The notes under the pieces were generated by a model. That model was given only the letters and a program-made list of their open reading frames with translations. It was not told where the DNA came from and did no database searches. This document shows positions 40,606 to 50,183 of a stretch of 64,000 nt of DNA, piece by piece. The DNA lies in NCBI GenBank assembly GCA_025360645.1, contig JANYBT010000059.1, positions 1 through 64,000 of the forward strand. Direction: 5' to 3'. The DNA is from Acidobacteriaceae bacterium (GTDB taxonomy: Bacteria > Acidobacteriota > Terriglobia > Terriglobales > Acidobacteriaceae). How positions within the stretch are numbered: the first letter of the stretch is position 1; every line of letters begins with the position of its first letter. A program made the translations under genes and the position numbers.

Positions 40606-42783
40606 GTGAAAGAAACCAAGAAAGCAATCGCAAACAAGGCGCAAGAAAAAATTTCTCTAAACAAACTGGCGCCAGAACATGCGCGCAAGAATTTCAAGGC
40701 GCTGCTACAAGCCAACCCCAACTTTTTCGGAAACGTCGCCAATAGCAAATTCAAGGCGGCGATGAACATTGCCGGCGACACCACCTATGAGGAACTGGCC
40801 TGTGTCGGTTTCCAACCCCAATTCAACCGGCTGGAAGGCGTGGTGTACTTGAAGCAATCCGGCGGGTACTCGGGCGACATCTGCTCGAGCGGATCGCAGG
40901 AGTACGTCCGCTTTTATTTGTCGTATGACAACGGGGCCACATGGGAAGACCAGGGGCTGACCAGCTTCACCGCTTACGACGTTGCGCACGACCAACCGCT
41001 GGAATTCGACGTGACCCTGCAAATCAATCCTTCGCAGAGCTTCTGCTTCTTCCAGAACCTTCCGAAAGTGCGGGCCATCCTGTCGTGGAATCAGGTGCCC
41101 GACCCCAACACACCCAATTTCACCCCGGTGTGGGGCAATGTGGTGGAAGCCAACATCCAGATTGCGCCGGGCTACCTCTACGAGCTCTCCAGCGTACTGG
41201 CAGAAGCGAAGCTGACCCTGCCAGAGAAGCTGGCCGCAGCCATTGACAGCACCGCCAAGATCCCTGCGCCGGCACCGAAAAAACTGGAGGCAGACGAACT
41301 TTTCAAGCTGTATTCGGGCAAAAATGTACCTCCTCACCGTTTCCTGTTCAGCGGGACCCAGAGCCTGATGAATATCAGCGCCCTGCAAGCCGCCGCGCAA
41401 GCTCCGGTGAAAGCGGCCAAGGGTGGATCTGCGATCAGCAAATTCCTCAACACCAATCTGGAAGAAATCCTGGAAATTCTGCTCAACACTTTTGGCGACA
41501 CCACCTATGAAGAACTGGACTGCATCGGGCTAAACACCAACACCGACCAACTGGTGGGCACCATCAACGTAAAACTGAGCTCCGGCTACTCGGGCGGACT
41601 CTGCACCGCGGGCAGCCAGGAATACGTGGCGTTTTGGATGGACTTCGGCTCCGGCTGGGAATACCAGGGCACGACCGCAGTCAACACGCATGACATCAAC
41701 CCGATGCCGGCAGGGGGCTTGCAGTACAGCGCATTCCTGCCAGTGGACATCACCAGCCACCGCAAACCTTGCGGCGACGGGCCAGTGACGGCCCGGGTTC
41801 GCGCAGTGCTGTCGTGGAACGCTGCACCGGACCCGAACGATCCGTACGCGCCGCCAACCTGGGGCAATGCACAGGAAACGCTGGTGTTGATCACGCCGGG
41901 TGCGGGAAGCAGCACGCTGCCATTCCTGAGTTCAGTGGGCGACATCGCGCAGAACTTGATTAACGGCTCGGGCCGAATCACCGACGCGGTAGCCATCCAC
42001 ACCGGTGGCCACTTCGTGGACGCCCCCTTCGGCGGGAGAATCTCGCTGGCTGGACACGTTCCCAATCCGACGGCTGGAATGAAGTACCGGGTGGTGAAGA
42101 AACCACAGGGTACTCCCGATACGTCGTATGTGCCGATCGTGAACGAGCCCGGCGGGTTGACTCTGACCGTCAATGTCTTCGATGGAGTGAACTGGACACA
42201 GAGCCAGCAAACCTTCCATGCGGATGTCGACGGCTACTACCCGTACCAGGACTACGCCTCCACGCACTCCGTGGAAGGCAGCATTCTGGGCTACTGGTAC
42301 TCCACGCTGGCCGAGGACAGTCATGCCTTCGATTTGCGCATTGACTTGAGCACGGACGGCATTCCGGCACACGACCTGCACAGCAACGTGGTGACGGTGC
42401 TGGTGGACAACACGGCTCCGGTGGCTTTACTGGACCTGAACCTGATGGGAGCGGACTGCGCGTTCTTCGCACCGGGCACGGTGTTCAGCGGAAACTACAC
42501 GGCGACGGATGACGATTTCGGTCAGTTCTCGTTCGTGATTCGTCCCGCGGGACCAGCGCACGAGGTGCTGCCAACTCCGCCGTCGGGCTCGTCGGTCCAG
42601 TATGGTGGGGCGATCAATGATCCGGGAGTGGTTTCCACTTATTCCCTGAACACGGCCAAAATGGACCAGTGCGGATACTCACTGACCCTGCAGGTGTGGG
42701 ACCGGACCAATGTCAACAGCGGCGCTGGCAACAACTACAACGAAGCGTCGGTGGGCTTCTGCCTGTGGCAGATTATTGCGTAG
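40606..42783 (+). CDS. large protein with duplicated domain, function unknown
   Basis: A 725-residue protein that I cannot place in a named family. Two copies of a domain of about 200 residues are evident: GDTTYEELACVGF...GGYSGDICSSGSQEYVRFYL near residue 52 and GDTTYEELDCIGL...SGYSGGLCTAGSQEYVAFWM near residue 300. Each continues to a VRAVLSWN or VRAILSWN strand. The C-terminal 250 residues are another beta-rich region (DNTAPVALLDL). No signal peptide is seen; the N-terminus is basic (VKETKKAIANKAQEK). GTG 40606 is chosen for the adjacent GAGGAGG (40595-40601). A strong terminator follows. Confidence 0.7.
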   Translation: MKETKKAIANKAQEKISLNKLAPEHARKNFKALLQANPNFFGNVANSKFKAAMNIAGDTTYEELACVGFQPQFNRLEGVVYLKQSGGYSGDICSSGSQEYVRFYLSYDNGATWEDQGLTSFTAYDVAHDQPLEFDVTLQINPSQSFCFFQNLPKVRAILSWNQVPDPNTPNFTPVWGNVVEANIQIAPGYLYELSSVLAEAKLTLPEKLAAAIDSTAKIPAPAPKKLEADELFKLYSGKNVPPHRFLFSGTQSLMNISALQAAAQAPVKAAKGGSAISKFLNTNLEEILEILLNTFGDTTYEELDCIGLNTNTDQLVGTINVKLSSGYSGGLCTAGSQEYVAFWMDFGSGWEYQGTTAVNTHDINPMPAGGLQYSAFLPVDITSHRKPCGDGPVTARVRAVLSWNAAPDPNDPYAPPTWGNAQETLVLITPGAGSSTLPFLSSVGDIAQNLINGSGRITDAVAIHTGGHFVDAPFGGRISLAGHVPNPTAGMKYRVVKKPQGTPDTSYVPIVNEPGGLTLTVNVFDGVNWTQSQQTFHADVDGYYPYQDYASTHSVEGSILGYWYSTLAEDSHAFDLRIDLSTDGIPAHDLHSNVVTVLVDNTAPVALLDLNLMGADCAFFAPGTVFSGNYTATDDDFGQFSFVIRPAGPAHEVLPTPPSGSSVQYGGAINDPGVVSTYSLNTAKMDQCGYSLTLQVWDRTNVNSGAGNNYNEASVGFCLWQIIA

Positions 42784-42810
42784 GCAATGACTGAGGTCGT
42801 TCCTTCAGCA

Positions 42811-42843
42811 GGGCGCTGACCCGAGTGGTCAGCGCCCTTTTTT
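42811..42843 (+). terminator. rho-independent terminator
   Basis: Perfect 10-bp stem GGGCGCTGAC / GTCAGCGCCC with a 7-nt loop, followed by six T. Located 28 nt after the stop of the duplicated-domain gene. Confidence 0.92.
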
Positions 42844-43099
42844 GTGCACTGCGCCCGAAGGTTGACGGCCTGTTTCGAGGGGCAGGAATGCGGGCCATAG
42901 TTTGACCTGCAGGCACATTTACTGAAAAACCTATTATATATAGCAAACTCAAAGGCATTTCTGAAGGGATCGGCGCATCTAATTGGGGCAGTACTTGTGC
43001 AATACTGCCGCAGCGATGGGCCTACCCGGATCGACCGCCCACCGCCGAACTGGGGTCCTCGCATCGGCAAATTTGCCAGAAACAAAAGGAGAACTCCTA
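42844..43099 (+). promoter_or_regulatory. promoter and leader region of the HAF-repeat gene
   Basis: An AT-rich CTATTATATATAGC tract at 42931-42944 is the best -10 candidate. It implies a leader of roughly 150 nt. The leader contains the hairpin GGCAGTA / TACTGCC (42987-42993 / 43003-43009). No riboswitch class is recognised. Confidence 0.4.
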
Positions 43100-43951
43100 A
43101 TGAAAATGAAACTGCTCGTCTTAGCGGTTGCGATCACAATCAGCAGCCATGCCTTCGCTCAAACCTACAGCTTTCAAACGGCAGATTTTTCCGGCGACAC
43201 CTTCACTCAACTGTTGGGCATCAACAACAATGGAGTCATCGCCGGGTACCATGGTTTCGCAGTCAACCAGGGGTTCACATTGACTCTGCCGGCAAACTTC
43301 ACCACGGAAAATTACCCCAACTCCTCCCAGACCCAGGTGATCGCGATCAACAACGCTGGCAATACTGGAGGGTTTTACATCGACCAGAGCAATGTGACGC
43401 ACGGTTTTTTGCAATCGTTCGGTGTTTTCCAGACAGTGGACTTCCCAGGCACAACCTTCAACCAGATTCTGGGTCGCAACAATCTGGCCCAGGCCGCGGG
43501 ATATTACGCCGACGCCAGCAACCTGTTCCACCCCTATATCTACGACATCAACGGCGGGGTGTTCGAGCTACTGATCCTTCCCAATGCAGTCAGCGCGCAA
43601 GCCACGGGTGTGAATGACTCGCGGTCGGTGGTGGGTTTCTATATCGACAGCGCGGCCGTTACCCGCGGTTTCCTGCTCACCAGCGGGACCTTCAAGAAAC
43701 TTGTATTCCCTGGCGCCACCTCGACCCAAGCCCTAGGGATCAACAAGGCGGGGACCGTAGTGGGAAGCTACGTAGACAAAAGCGGCGCAATGCATGGATT
43801 CGTTTATACCAAGGGCGCCTACACAGCGGTGGATGATCCCAACGGAGTGGGTACGACTCTGGTCAACGGAATCAACGACCAAGGCAAGATCGTCGGCTTC
43901 TACATGAACTCGACGAGCACAGCCGACGGATTTGTTGGCACCCCCAACTAG
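43100..43951 (+). CDS. secreted HAF-repeat-like protein
   Basis: A 283-residue exported protein with a signal peptide (LLVLAVAITISSHAFAQ). The mature part is six or seven repeats of about 40 residues with the pattern GINNxGxVxGxY...HGFL, as in HAF-repeat proteins: LLGINNNGVIAGY, VIAINNAGNTGGFYID, ALGINKAGTVVGSYVD, VNGINDQGKIVGFYMN. A beta-propeller or solenoid is likely. Function is unknown. AAAGGAGA lies 8 nt before ATG 43100, and a terminator follows at 43995-44027. Confidence 0.82.
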   Translation: MKMKLLVLAVAITISSHAFAQTYSFQTADFSGDTFTQLLGINNNGVIAGYHGFAVNQGFTLTLPANFTTENYPNSSQTQVIAINNAGNTGGFYIDQSNVTHGFLQSFGVFQTVDFPGTTFNQILGRNNLAQAAGYYADASNLFHPYIYDINGGVFELLILPNAVSAQATGVNDSRSVVGFYIDSAAVTRGFLLTSGTFKKLVFPGATSTQALGINKAGTVVGSYVDKSGAMHGFVYTKGAYTAVDDPNGVGTTLVNGINDQGKIVGFYMNSTSTADGFVGTPN

Positions 43952-44381
43952 TTCAGCCGAAAGGGCGAATTGCGTTGGATTGGCTCGACTGGAGGCGGCG
44001 TGGGCCTTGTAGGCCTGCGCCGCTTTTCTGCTGCCGATGGGTGCCGCCAGCTGCTTCCCCGTCGGCAGCGACAACACCATGCCGCCGGATATTTGGGGAC
44101 GCCTCCGTCCCATCGCTAGTCTCGTGGCACACCGAAACTCCCGCAGAATGCAGGCCTGCGTTACAAAATGCAGTACCGGGACACCTTCCCGGGTTACCCA
44201 GGTGAGCGATCAATTGTGCCCAGCAGGTTGGCCCGCGAAAACGTCCAGCCCGACTCGCGCGTAGTCCGCGCCGAGTGGTGACCACGGGCGAAACTCCGCC
44301 CAATCGAAAGGCCAGCGCAGGAGCACCAGCCTTTCCTGGTTGGAATTGAAACTCAGCTATTTCCGAGACCGAACGTTTCCG
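43952..44381. other. gene-free convergent region with hairpins
   Basis: No gene is supported. The terminator at 43995-44027 is followed by another stem, GCTGCCGA (44030-44037) with TCGGCAGC (44062-44069). The rest to 44381 shows nothing I can name. Confidence 0.5.
43995..44027 (+). terminator. rho-independent terminator after the HAF gene
   Basis: GCGGCG-T-GGGCCT / AGGCCT-GCGCCGC stem (with wobble pairs) around a TGT loop, followed by TTTT. Confidence 0.75.
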
Positions 44382-44606
44382 CTATCGACCGCCGGTCTTA
44401 GCGCCTATCCCGGCCGCGTTGGCCAGTCCGAAAACGCCCAGCGCAATCGCCAGAACGCCAAACAGCATGGTGCCGGGCCGTCCGATGTATCCAGGCTGTT
44501 CCACGGCCACCCCGCACGCGATACAGAATACTCCTCCGGGGGTGATGAGCAGAACCCCGATCAGAATTTCCCAGGCCCAAGCAAGGTAGATGATCCAGCT
44601 TTTCAT
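44382..44606 (-). CDS. small two-helix membrane protein
   Basis: A 74-residue protein with two hydrophobic segments (WIIYLAWAWEILIGVLLITP; TMLFGVLAIALGVFGLANAAG). The start at 44606 has GGGAG 6 nt upstream. No family is recognised. It lies 107 nt downstream of the ybdD gene on the same strand, separated by an 8-bp stem that may end the cstA unit. Confidence 0.6.
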   Translation of the reverse strand: MKSWIIYLAWAWEILIGVLLITPGGVFCIACGVAVEQPGYIGRPGTMLFGVLAIALGVFGLANAAGIGAKTGGR

Positions 44607-44674
44607 AGACAACTCCCTTCCAGGATTGATGCGATTGGCGAAGCATCAGCGCCAGAAGCATACCACCGCTGAGG

Positions 44675-44696
44675 GAGATTTGAACCAGCAAATCTC
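44675..44696. terminator. possible terminator hairpin after cstA-ybdD
   Basis: Perfect 8-bp stem GAGATTTG / CAAATCTC with a 6-nt loop, 18 nt beyond the ybdD stop. It lacks a T tract. Confidence 0.35.
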
Positions 44697-44713
44697 GCCG
44701 GTTTCCCGCGAAG

Positions 44714-44968
44714 TCAACAGCAGCGCGGACGGCGTGAGCTGGCGATATCGCTCTCGCGGACAAAAGCGGCGTAGGCGGCGCGCGAGGAAGGGCAATGGTG
44801 GCGAGCGAGGTAGCGAGTGTAAGCGGCTTCGTCGAAGATTTCGCGCAAGATGGCAATCAAGGTGTGAAGGAGACGGTAGAGCGGACCGCGGGTGGGCCTC
44901 TGCAGTAGGGCGGTCCGCGGAGATTTTTCGCTTGTTTCAGAATGACGAAGCTGTGGATGCTCGCTCAT
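44714..44968 (-). CDS. ybdD: YbdD/YjiX family protein, CstA partner
   Basis: An 84-residue protein. The C-terminal part matches the short family encoded next to cstA in many bacteria: [23 protein letters not shown] and the terminal RCC. In E. coli, YbdD and YjiX accompany CstA and the pyruvate transporter BtsT and are needed for transport. The ATG overlaps the cstA stop (ATGA). The N-terminal 30 residues are a family-atypical extension. Confidence 0.82.
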   Translation of the reverse strand: MSEHPQLRHSETSEKSPRTALLQRPTRGPLYRLLHTLIAILREIFDEAAYTRYLARHHCPSSRAAYAAFVRESDIASSRRPRCC

Positions 44969-47016
44969 TGGGAGACTCCGGATTGGCTGAACAGACGGGT
45001 TTGGATGAACGGCGCTTCTTTTACGCCGGCGGGTTTGCGTCCGCTGAGAATGCGGGACCATTCCAGTCCCGATTCGATCAGGATCAACGCCACCATGCCC
45101 ACGAGGATGGCGGTCACTGCGGCATCCAGCCTGTCGTTGAAAATCAGCCGGGCATTCGCGCTGGAGGCTGGGCTGGAGGCGAGTTGCCGCGCATTCGCCA
45201 GAAACCCGATGCGCGGGTTCAAGCTCAAAACCTTCTGGTACGAGGCGGTAAAGGTCGCAGCCACCAGCCAGCACAATGGCGCGAGTGTGACCACGACATA
45301 GCGAGCCCGTCCCATCTTGATGATGATGGTGGTGGCGACACACAGAGCCACGGTCGCCAGCAACTGGTTGGCGATGCCGAACAGCGGCCACAGCGAGTTG
45401 ATGCCGCCAAGCGGGTCCTTCACTCCCTGCCACAGAAAGTATCCCCAGGCGCCGACAATCAGGGCGCTGGTGGCAAGAATCGACGGATACCAACTGGTGC
45501 GGCCAAGAGGCTTCCAAATGTGGCCGAGCGCATCCTGCAACATGAAGCGGCCAACTCGGGTGCCAGCGTCCAGAACGGTGAGAATGAACAACGCTTCAAA
45601 CATGATGGCGAAGTGGTACCAGAGGGCCATCAGGGTTTGGCCGCCAAGAGTGCGCGCGAAAATGTGGGCCATCCCGAGGGCGAAGGCAGGCGCGCCCCCG
45701 GTGCGGTTGAACAGGGTTTGTTCCCCGACCGCCTGCGCCAGGGATTGCATGTCGGCGGCCGTGACTGGAAATCCCCATCCGCTAATCGTGGCGGTAGCGG
45801 CTGCGGGGAGCTGGCCCACGATGCCGGCGGGGCTGTTAATTGCAAAGTAAACCCCGGGTTGGAGCACGCAGGCGGCGATGGTCGCCATGATCGCGACCAT
45901 GGATTCCGCCAGCATGGCTCCGTAGCCTACTGTGCGAATCTCAGGTTCGCGCGAAATCAGCTTGGGTGTAGTACCGCTGGCAATCAACGCGTGGAAGCCG
46001 CTGATCGCGCCGCACGCAATGGTGATGAATGCGAAAGGAAAGATGGAGCCCGCGAAGACGGGGCCGGTTCCGTCAATAAAACGGGTCAGCGGAGGCATGT
46101 GAAGCGTGGGCCGCAGGGCTACGATGCCGAGAGCGAGCACTGCGATAGTTCCGAGCTTGACGAAGGTGCTAAGGTAATCGCGCGGCGCCAGCAGCAACCA
46201 GACTGGCAAGGCCGAGGCTGCGAATCCATACACGATGATCATGACGGCTAGCGCGGGCGCAGAGAAGGTGAACAGGCGCGCCCACGATGGGGTCACCGAC
46301 ACCCACTGTCCGCCGACCACCGCAAGCATCACCAGGATGAATCCGAGAATGCTGGTCTCCAGTACTTTTCCCGGCCGCAAGGCACGCAGATAGAGGCCCA
46401 TGAAAAGCGCGATCGGGATGGTCATGGCGATGGTGAAAGTGCCCCAGGGGCTGGCCTTCAGAGCATTGACCACGATCAACGCCGCCACGCCCAGCAGGAT
46501 GACGATAATCGCGATGACTGCGGTGTAGGCTACGAACCCGCCGACGCGGCCGATTTCCGACTTCGCCATTTCGGTGAGCGATTTGCCGTCGCGGCGCACC
46601 GAGAACAACAGGATCACGAAATCCTGTACACATCCGCCAAAGATGGCGCCAGCGAGAATCCAGAGCGTGCCGGGAAGATAGCCGAACTGAGCGGCGAGCA
46701 CCGGCCCGACAAGCGGCCCCGGCCCGGCGATAGCAGCGAAGTGATGTCCGAAGACGACCCACTTGTTGCTGGGGACGAAATCGCGGCCATTGTCGAGGCG
46801 TTCGGCGGGCGTGGCGCGAAGGGGATCCAGCCCGAGAACCTTGGCGGCGATGAACTTGCTGTAGAAGCGGTAACCGAGCGCGTAGCAGCAGACGGCGGCG
46901 ACCACCAGCCACAGCGCGTTGATTTCCTCGCCGCGATGCAGTGCGATCATGCCCAGGGCGAGCGCGCCAGCCAGGCTGATAAACGTCCAAAGAAAAACGC
47001 GAGAGAGTTTGCCCAT
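44965..47016 (-). CDS. cstA: carbon starvation protein CstA-type transporter
   Basis: A 683-residue polytopic membrane protein with about 16 to 18 helices. Diagnostic stretches are [40 protein letters not shown] and [16 protein letters not shown]. CstA and its relatives take up pyruvate or peptides in carbon starvation. The C-terminal region contains [18 protein letters not shown], as usual. The ybdD gene overlaps its end. There is no LytS/LytTR-type regulator nearby. Confidence 0.93.
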   Translation of the reverse strand: MGKLSRVFLWTFISLAGALALGMIALHRGEEINALWLVVAAVCCYALGYRFYSKFIAAKVLGLDPLRATPAERLDNGRDFVPSNKWVVFGHHFAAIAGPGPLVGPVLAAQFGYLPGTLWILAGAIFGGCVQDFVILLFSVRRDGKSLTEMAKSEIGRVGGFVAYTAVIAIIVILLGVAALIVVNALKASPWGTFTIAMTIPIALFMGLYLRALRPGKVLETSILGFILVMLAVVGGQWVSVTPSWARLFTFSAPALAVMIIVYGFAASALPVWLLLAPRDYLSTFVKLGTIAVLALGIVALRPTLHMPPLTRFIDGTGPVFAGSIFPFAFITIACGAISGFHALIASGTTPKLISREPEIRTVGYGAMLAESMVAIMATIAACVLQPGVYFAINSPAGIVGQLPAAATATISGWGFPVTAADMQSLAQAVGEQTLFNRTGGAPAFALGMAHIFARTLGGQTLMALWYHFAIMFEALFILTVLDAGTRVGRFMLQDALGHIWKPLGRTSWYPSILATSALIVGAWGYFLWQGVKDPLGGINSLWPLFGIANQLLATVALCVATTIIIKMGRARYVVVTLAPLCWLVAATFTASYQKVLSLNPRIGFLANARQLASSPASSANARLIFNDRLDAAVTAILVGMVALILIESGLEWSRILSGRKPAGVKEAPFIQTRLFSQSGVSQ

Positions 47017-47226
47017 GAGAGTTCGTAACCGGTGGCGCTATTGTGGCGAAATATGCCCTCGGGCGCAACTGAAAAGGTGTGACGCCGCGCACGCCGGAGC
47101 AAAACCGATTGGTGATAACCTTGAAAGTTCCGGAAGAATGTGACGTGCCCGAGGGGCATCAGCGCTCGTGAACCACCCCGCGCGGGACACAGCGATCATT
47201 TTAGAAATCAGGCAAGGAGCCAGGGA

Positions 47227-48303
47227 ATGAGAATCGGAATGTTGACAGGGGGCGGCGATTGCCCCGGTCTGAACGCGGTGATCCGTGCCATTGTGCGCAA
47301 AGGATGTTTTCACTATCAGGATGAGTTTGTGGGGTTTCTTGAGGGTTGGCGCGGCTTGATGGAAGACAAGAGTATAGCGCTGGACCTCTCCAGCGTGGGC
47401 GGCATCCTCCCGCGCGGGGGAACCATTCTGCGCACCTCGCGGACCAATCCAGCGAAAAAGGCGGACGGACTGGACACCTGCATTGCGACCCTGGAAAAGC
47501 ACATGGTCGAAGTGTTGATCGCGATTGGAGGGGACGACACCCTCTCGGTGGCACAGAAGTTGCATGAACAGGGAGTGAAAGTGGTCGGGATTCCCAAGAC
47601 GATTGACAACGACCTGGGCGGCACGGACTTTTGCTTTGGGTTCGACACTGCGGTCAACGTGGCCACCGAAGCGATTGATCGCGTTCACACAACCGCCGAA
47701 GCGCATAACCGCGTGATGGTGGTCGAAGTGATGGGCCGCGATTCGGGCTGGATCGCCATGTACAGCGGCATTGCAGGCGGCGCCGATGTGATTTTGATTC
47801 CAGAACTGCCCTTCGACATTGAGAAGGTGGCGGAAACGATTCGGTTGCGGCACGCGCGCGGGCGGTACTTCAGCATCGTGGTGGTGGCCGAGGGAGCCAA
47901 GTTCTCCAGCGACGTGGGCCCGCAGCAGGGAGGCGCCATTGTGCAAGACCTGGGGCTCGACGATTTCGGGCACGTCCGGCTGGGAGGCATTGGCACCATC
48001 CTGGCGCGCGAGATTGAGAAACGCACCAGCTTCGAAACCCGCACCGTCGTCTTGGGACACATTCAGCGCGGCGGCTCTCCCACTGCGTTCGACCGGGTAC
48101 TGGCGACCCGCTACGGCATTGGGGCCATTGACATGGTGCACAAGGGAGAATTCGGCTGCATGGCAGCGCTCAAAGGGAACAAGATTGTTTCCATTCCACT
48201 GGCGGAGGCAATCGCCACCAACCGCAAAGTGGATGCGGACTTGATTGAAGTATCGGTCGGCATTCTCGACAAACTGACCGATGACAAACCCGCATTACCG
48301 TAA
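47227..48303 (+). CDS. 6-phosphofructokinase, probably pyrophosphate-dependent
   Basis: A 358-residue PFK that phosphorylates fructose-6-phosphate. It carries GGDDT at 101-105 and PKTIDND at 123-129. In E. coli numbering these put Asp at 104 and Lys at 124, where ATP-dependent enzymes have Gly at both. Both changes are the known markers of pyrophosphate-dependent PFK. Catalytic Asp127 and Asp129 are present, and VMGRDSGWIA and HIQRGGSPTAFDR are conserved. AGGAGC lies upstream of ATG 47227. If correct, the step is reversible and saves ATP. Confidence 0.9.
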   Translation: MRIGMLTGGGDCPGLNAVIRAIVRKGCFHYQDEFVGFLEGWRGLMEDKSIALDLSSVGGILPRGGTILRTSRTNPAKKADGLDTCIATLEKHMVEVLIAIGGDDTLSVAQKLHEQGVKVVGIPKTIDNDLGGTDFCFGFDTAVNVATEAIDRVHTTAEAHNRVMVVEVMGRDSGWIAMYSGIAGGADVILIPELPFDIEKVAETIRLRHARGRYFSIVVVAEGAKFSSDVGPQQGGAIVQDLGLDDFGHVRLGGIGTILAREIEKRTSFETRTVVLGHIQRGGSPTAFDRVLATRYGIGAIDMVHKGEFGCMAALKGNKIVSIPLAEAIATNRKVDADLIEVSVGILDKLTDDKPALP

Positions 48304-48321
48304 AGACGCAGTAAAATATCG

Positions 48322-50040
48322 GTGCCGCTTACTGCAAACAGATTGGGAATCGAACTCTACGCGCGCCTGGCGAACTGGTCGCTGACCCTGATCGAACTGC
48401 TGCTGGTTCTGGAGGCGGCGGGCCTGGCGGCTCGAGGCGCGAGGCGTTTTGGCGGTGATACTCCGGCACAATTCGCCGCCGTCGAACGAGCGTTCGGCGG
48501 GCTGGCGCGGCAAAAACGGCTGAGCGTAACGGTATGCGGCTTGCTGCCGTTGGTTGTGCGAGCCGCGCTGATTCCGTTGCTCGGCATTCCCTTCCCTACC
48601 TGGCACGACGAATTCAGTTTTCTGCTGGCCAGCGACACCTTCGCGCACGGGCGGCTGACCAATCCCACCCATCCCATGTGGGTGCATTTCGAGAGCTTCC
48701 ACATTTTCCATCATCCCACTTACATGTCGATGTACCCGCCGGGTCAAGGACTGGTGCTGGCGGCGGGGCAAGTGCTCGGTCATCCTTGGATTGGCCAGTT
48801 GGTAGCGACCGCCGTGATGTGCGGTGCGCTGTGCTGGGCCTTGCAAGCGTGGCTGCCGCCGCAGTGGGCGCTGCTGGGCGGATTGCTGGCCGTGCTGCGG
48901 ATCGCGCTGCTCAGCTATTGGATGAACACCTACTTCATGGGATCGCTGGCAGCAATAGGTGGCGCGCTGATGCTGGGAGCGTATCCACGAGTGCGGCGGC
49001 GGGCCCGGTGGCGTGATGCGTTGTTGATGGCTGCGGGGGTGGTGATCCTGGCGAACACACGTCCGTATGAGGGCTTGGTGTTCTGCCTGCCATTCGCCGC
49101 GGGGATGGCGGTTTGGCTGGTGCGGGGCGAGAAGTTCCGCTTCCGTCAGCGCGCGTTACGGGTCGCGCTCCCTGTGCTTCTGACGCTTGCGGTCGCCGGG
49201 GCCGGAATGAGCTACTACTTCTGGCGTGTGACCGGCAGCGCTTTGAACATGCCCTACCAAGTGGATCGCGCGCAGTACGCCGCGGCTCCGTATTTTGTCT
49301 GGCAGAAGGCGGGGCCAGAACCGGAGTACAGGCATCCGGTGATGCGCAATTTCTACGTTGGATGGGAATTGCACGACTACAAAGCGACCCAAAGCCTGAG
49401 TGGATTTCTGGCGCACACCGCGCACAAGGCGCTGGTGCTGTGGACGTTCTACCTGGGTCCGGTGCTTACCATTCCGCTCCTCATGATGGGACGGGTGTTT
49501 CGCGACCGGCGGATGCGGTTTCCGCTCCTGGTCGCGGCGGTGTTTGGTGCCGGGCTGTTGGTGGAAACGTGGACGGGCTCGCACTACGCCGCGCCGGCGA
49601 CCTGCCTGTTGTATCTCCTGCTGTTGCAGTGCATGAGGCACCTGCGCCGGGCGCAATGGCGCCAGCGGCCGGTGGGCGCACAAATAATGCGAGTCATCCC
49701 GCTGATCTGCCTGGCAATGATTGTGCTGCGATTTACCGCAGTCGCGGCCCATGCGCGCATTGAGCCGGTATGGCCCCGGGGCAATCTGGAGCGGGCTGAA
49801 GTCGTTCAAAAACTGACCGAGATGCCCGGCAAACAACTAGTGATTGTCGAGTACGGTTCAGGCCATGGGTCGCACATCGAGTGGGTATTCAACCACGCCG
49901 ACATCGACGCGGCAAAAATCGTCTGGGCGCGCGACATGGGAAGGCAGAACGAAGAGTTGATCCAGTACTTCCACGATCGGACGGTCTGGCGGGTGTGGGC
50001 GGATGAACGCCCGGTGCGGATGGAGCAGGTCGCCCCCTAG
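48322..50040 (+). CDS. polytopic membrane protein, glycosyltransferase-like
   Basis: A 572-residue protein with about ten to twelve hydrophobic segments. The first loop has PTWHDEFSFLLASDTFAHGRL, a DE pair in the place of GT39/ArnT-type membrane glycosyltransferases. This is followed by MSMYPPGQGLVLAAGQ and NTRPYEGLVF. The soluble C-terminus is short (about 95 residues). A lipid-linked sugar transferase is suggested, but no signature is decisive. The GTG start at 48322 has no clear ribosome binding site and is tentative; a TTG at 48343 is possible. Confidence 0.65.
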   Translation: MPLTANRLGIELYARLANWSLTLIELLLVLEAAGLAARGARRFGGDTPAQFAAVERAFGGLARQKRLSVTVCGLLPLVVRAALIPLLGIPFPTWHDEFSFLLASDTFAHGRLTNPTHPMWVHFESFHIFHHPTYMSMYPPGQGLVLAAGQVLGHPWIGQLVATAVMCGALCWALQAWLPPQWALLGGLLAVLRIALLSYWMNTYFMGSLAAIGGALMLGAYPRVRRRARWRDALLMAAGVVILANTRPYEGLVFCLPFAAGMAVWLVRGEKFRFRQRALRVALPVLLTLAVAGAGMSYYFWRVTGSALNMPYQVDRAQYAAAPYFVWQKAGPEPEYRHPVMRNFYVGWELHDYKATQSLSGFLAHTAHKALVLWTFYLGPVLTIPLLMMGRVFRDRRMRFPLLVAAVFGAGLLVETWTGSHYAAPATCLLYLLLLQCMRHLRRAQWRQRPVGAQIMRVIPLICLAMIVLRFTAVAAHARIEPVWPRGNLERAEVVQKLTEMPGKQLVIVEYGSGHGSHIEWVFNHADIDAAKIVWARDMGRQNEELIQYFHDRTVWRVWADERPVRMEQVAP

Positions 50041-50090
50041 CGTTCGCGAGCTAACATCGAGTCCTGAGACGTTACGCCGTCACATTGACT

Positions 50091-50106
50091 TGTGACAGGG
50101 GTCACA
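50091..50106. promoter_or_regulatory. Crp/Fnr-family operator-like palindrome
   Basis: TGTGA-CAGGGG-TCACA matches the Crp consensus TGTGA-N6-TCACA exactly. The symmetry extends to CTTGTGAC / GTCACAAG (50089-50108). It lies 78 nt upstream of ATG 50184. Confidence 0.6.
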
Positions 50107-50183
50107 AGAGCTTGGGCAGGACGGGAACATAATCAACTCAGGACGAAGGTCCCTTACCGGACCTGTCGGGAAGGAGAACAGTC

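Noticed and set aside
44590-46251. A 553-codon open frame on + opposite cstA and ybdD
   Set aside because: Composition is that of a shadow frame (Arg/Gly/Gln-rich, no hydrophobic core), and the minus strand encodes clear CstA and YbdD motifs.
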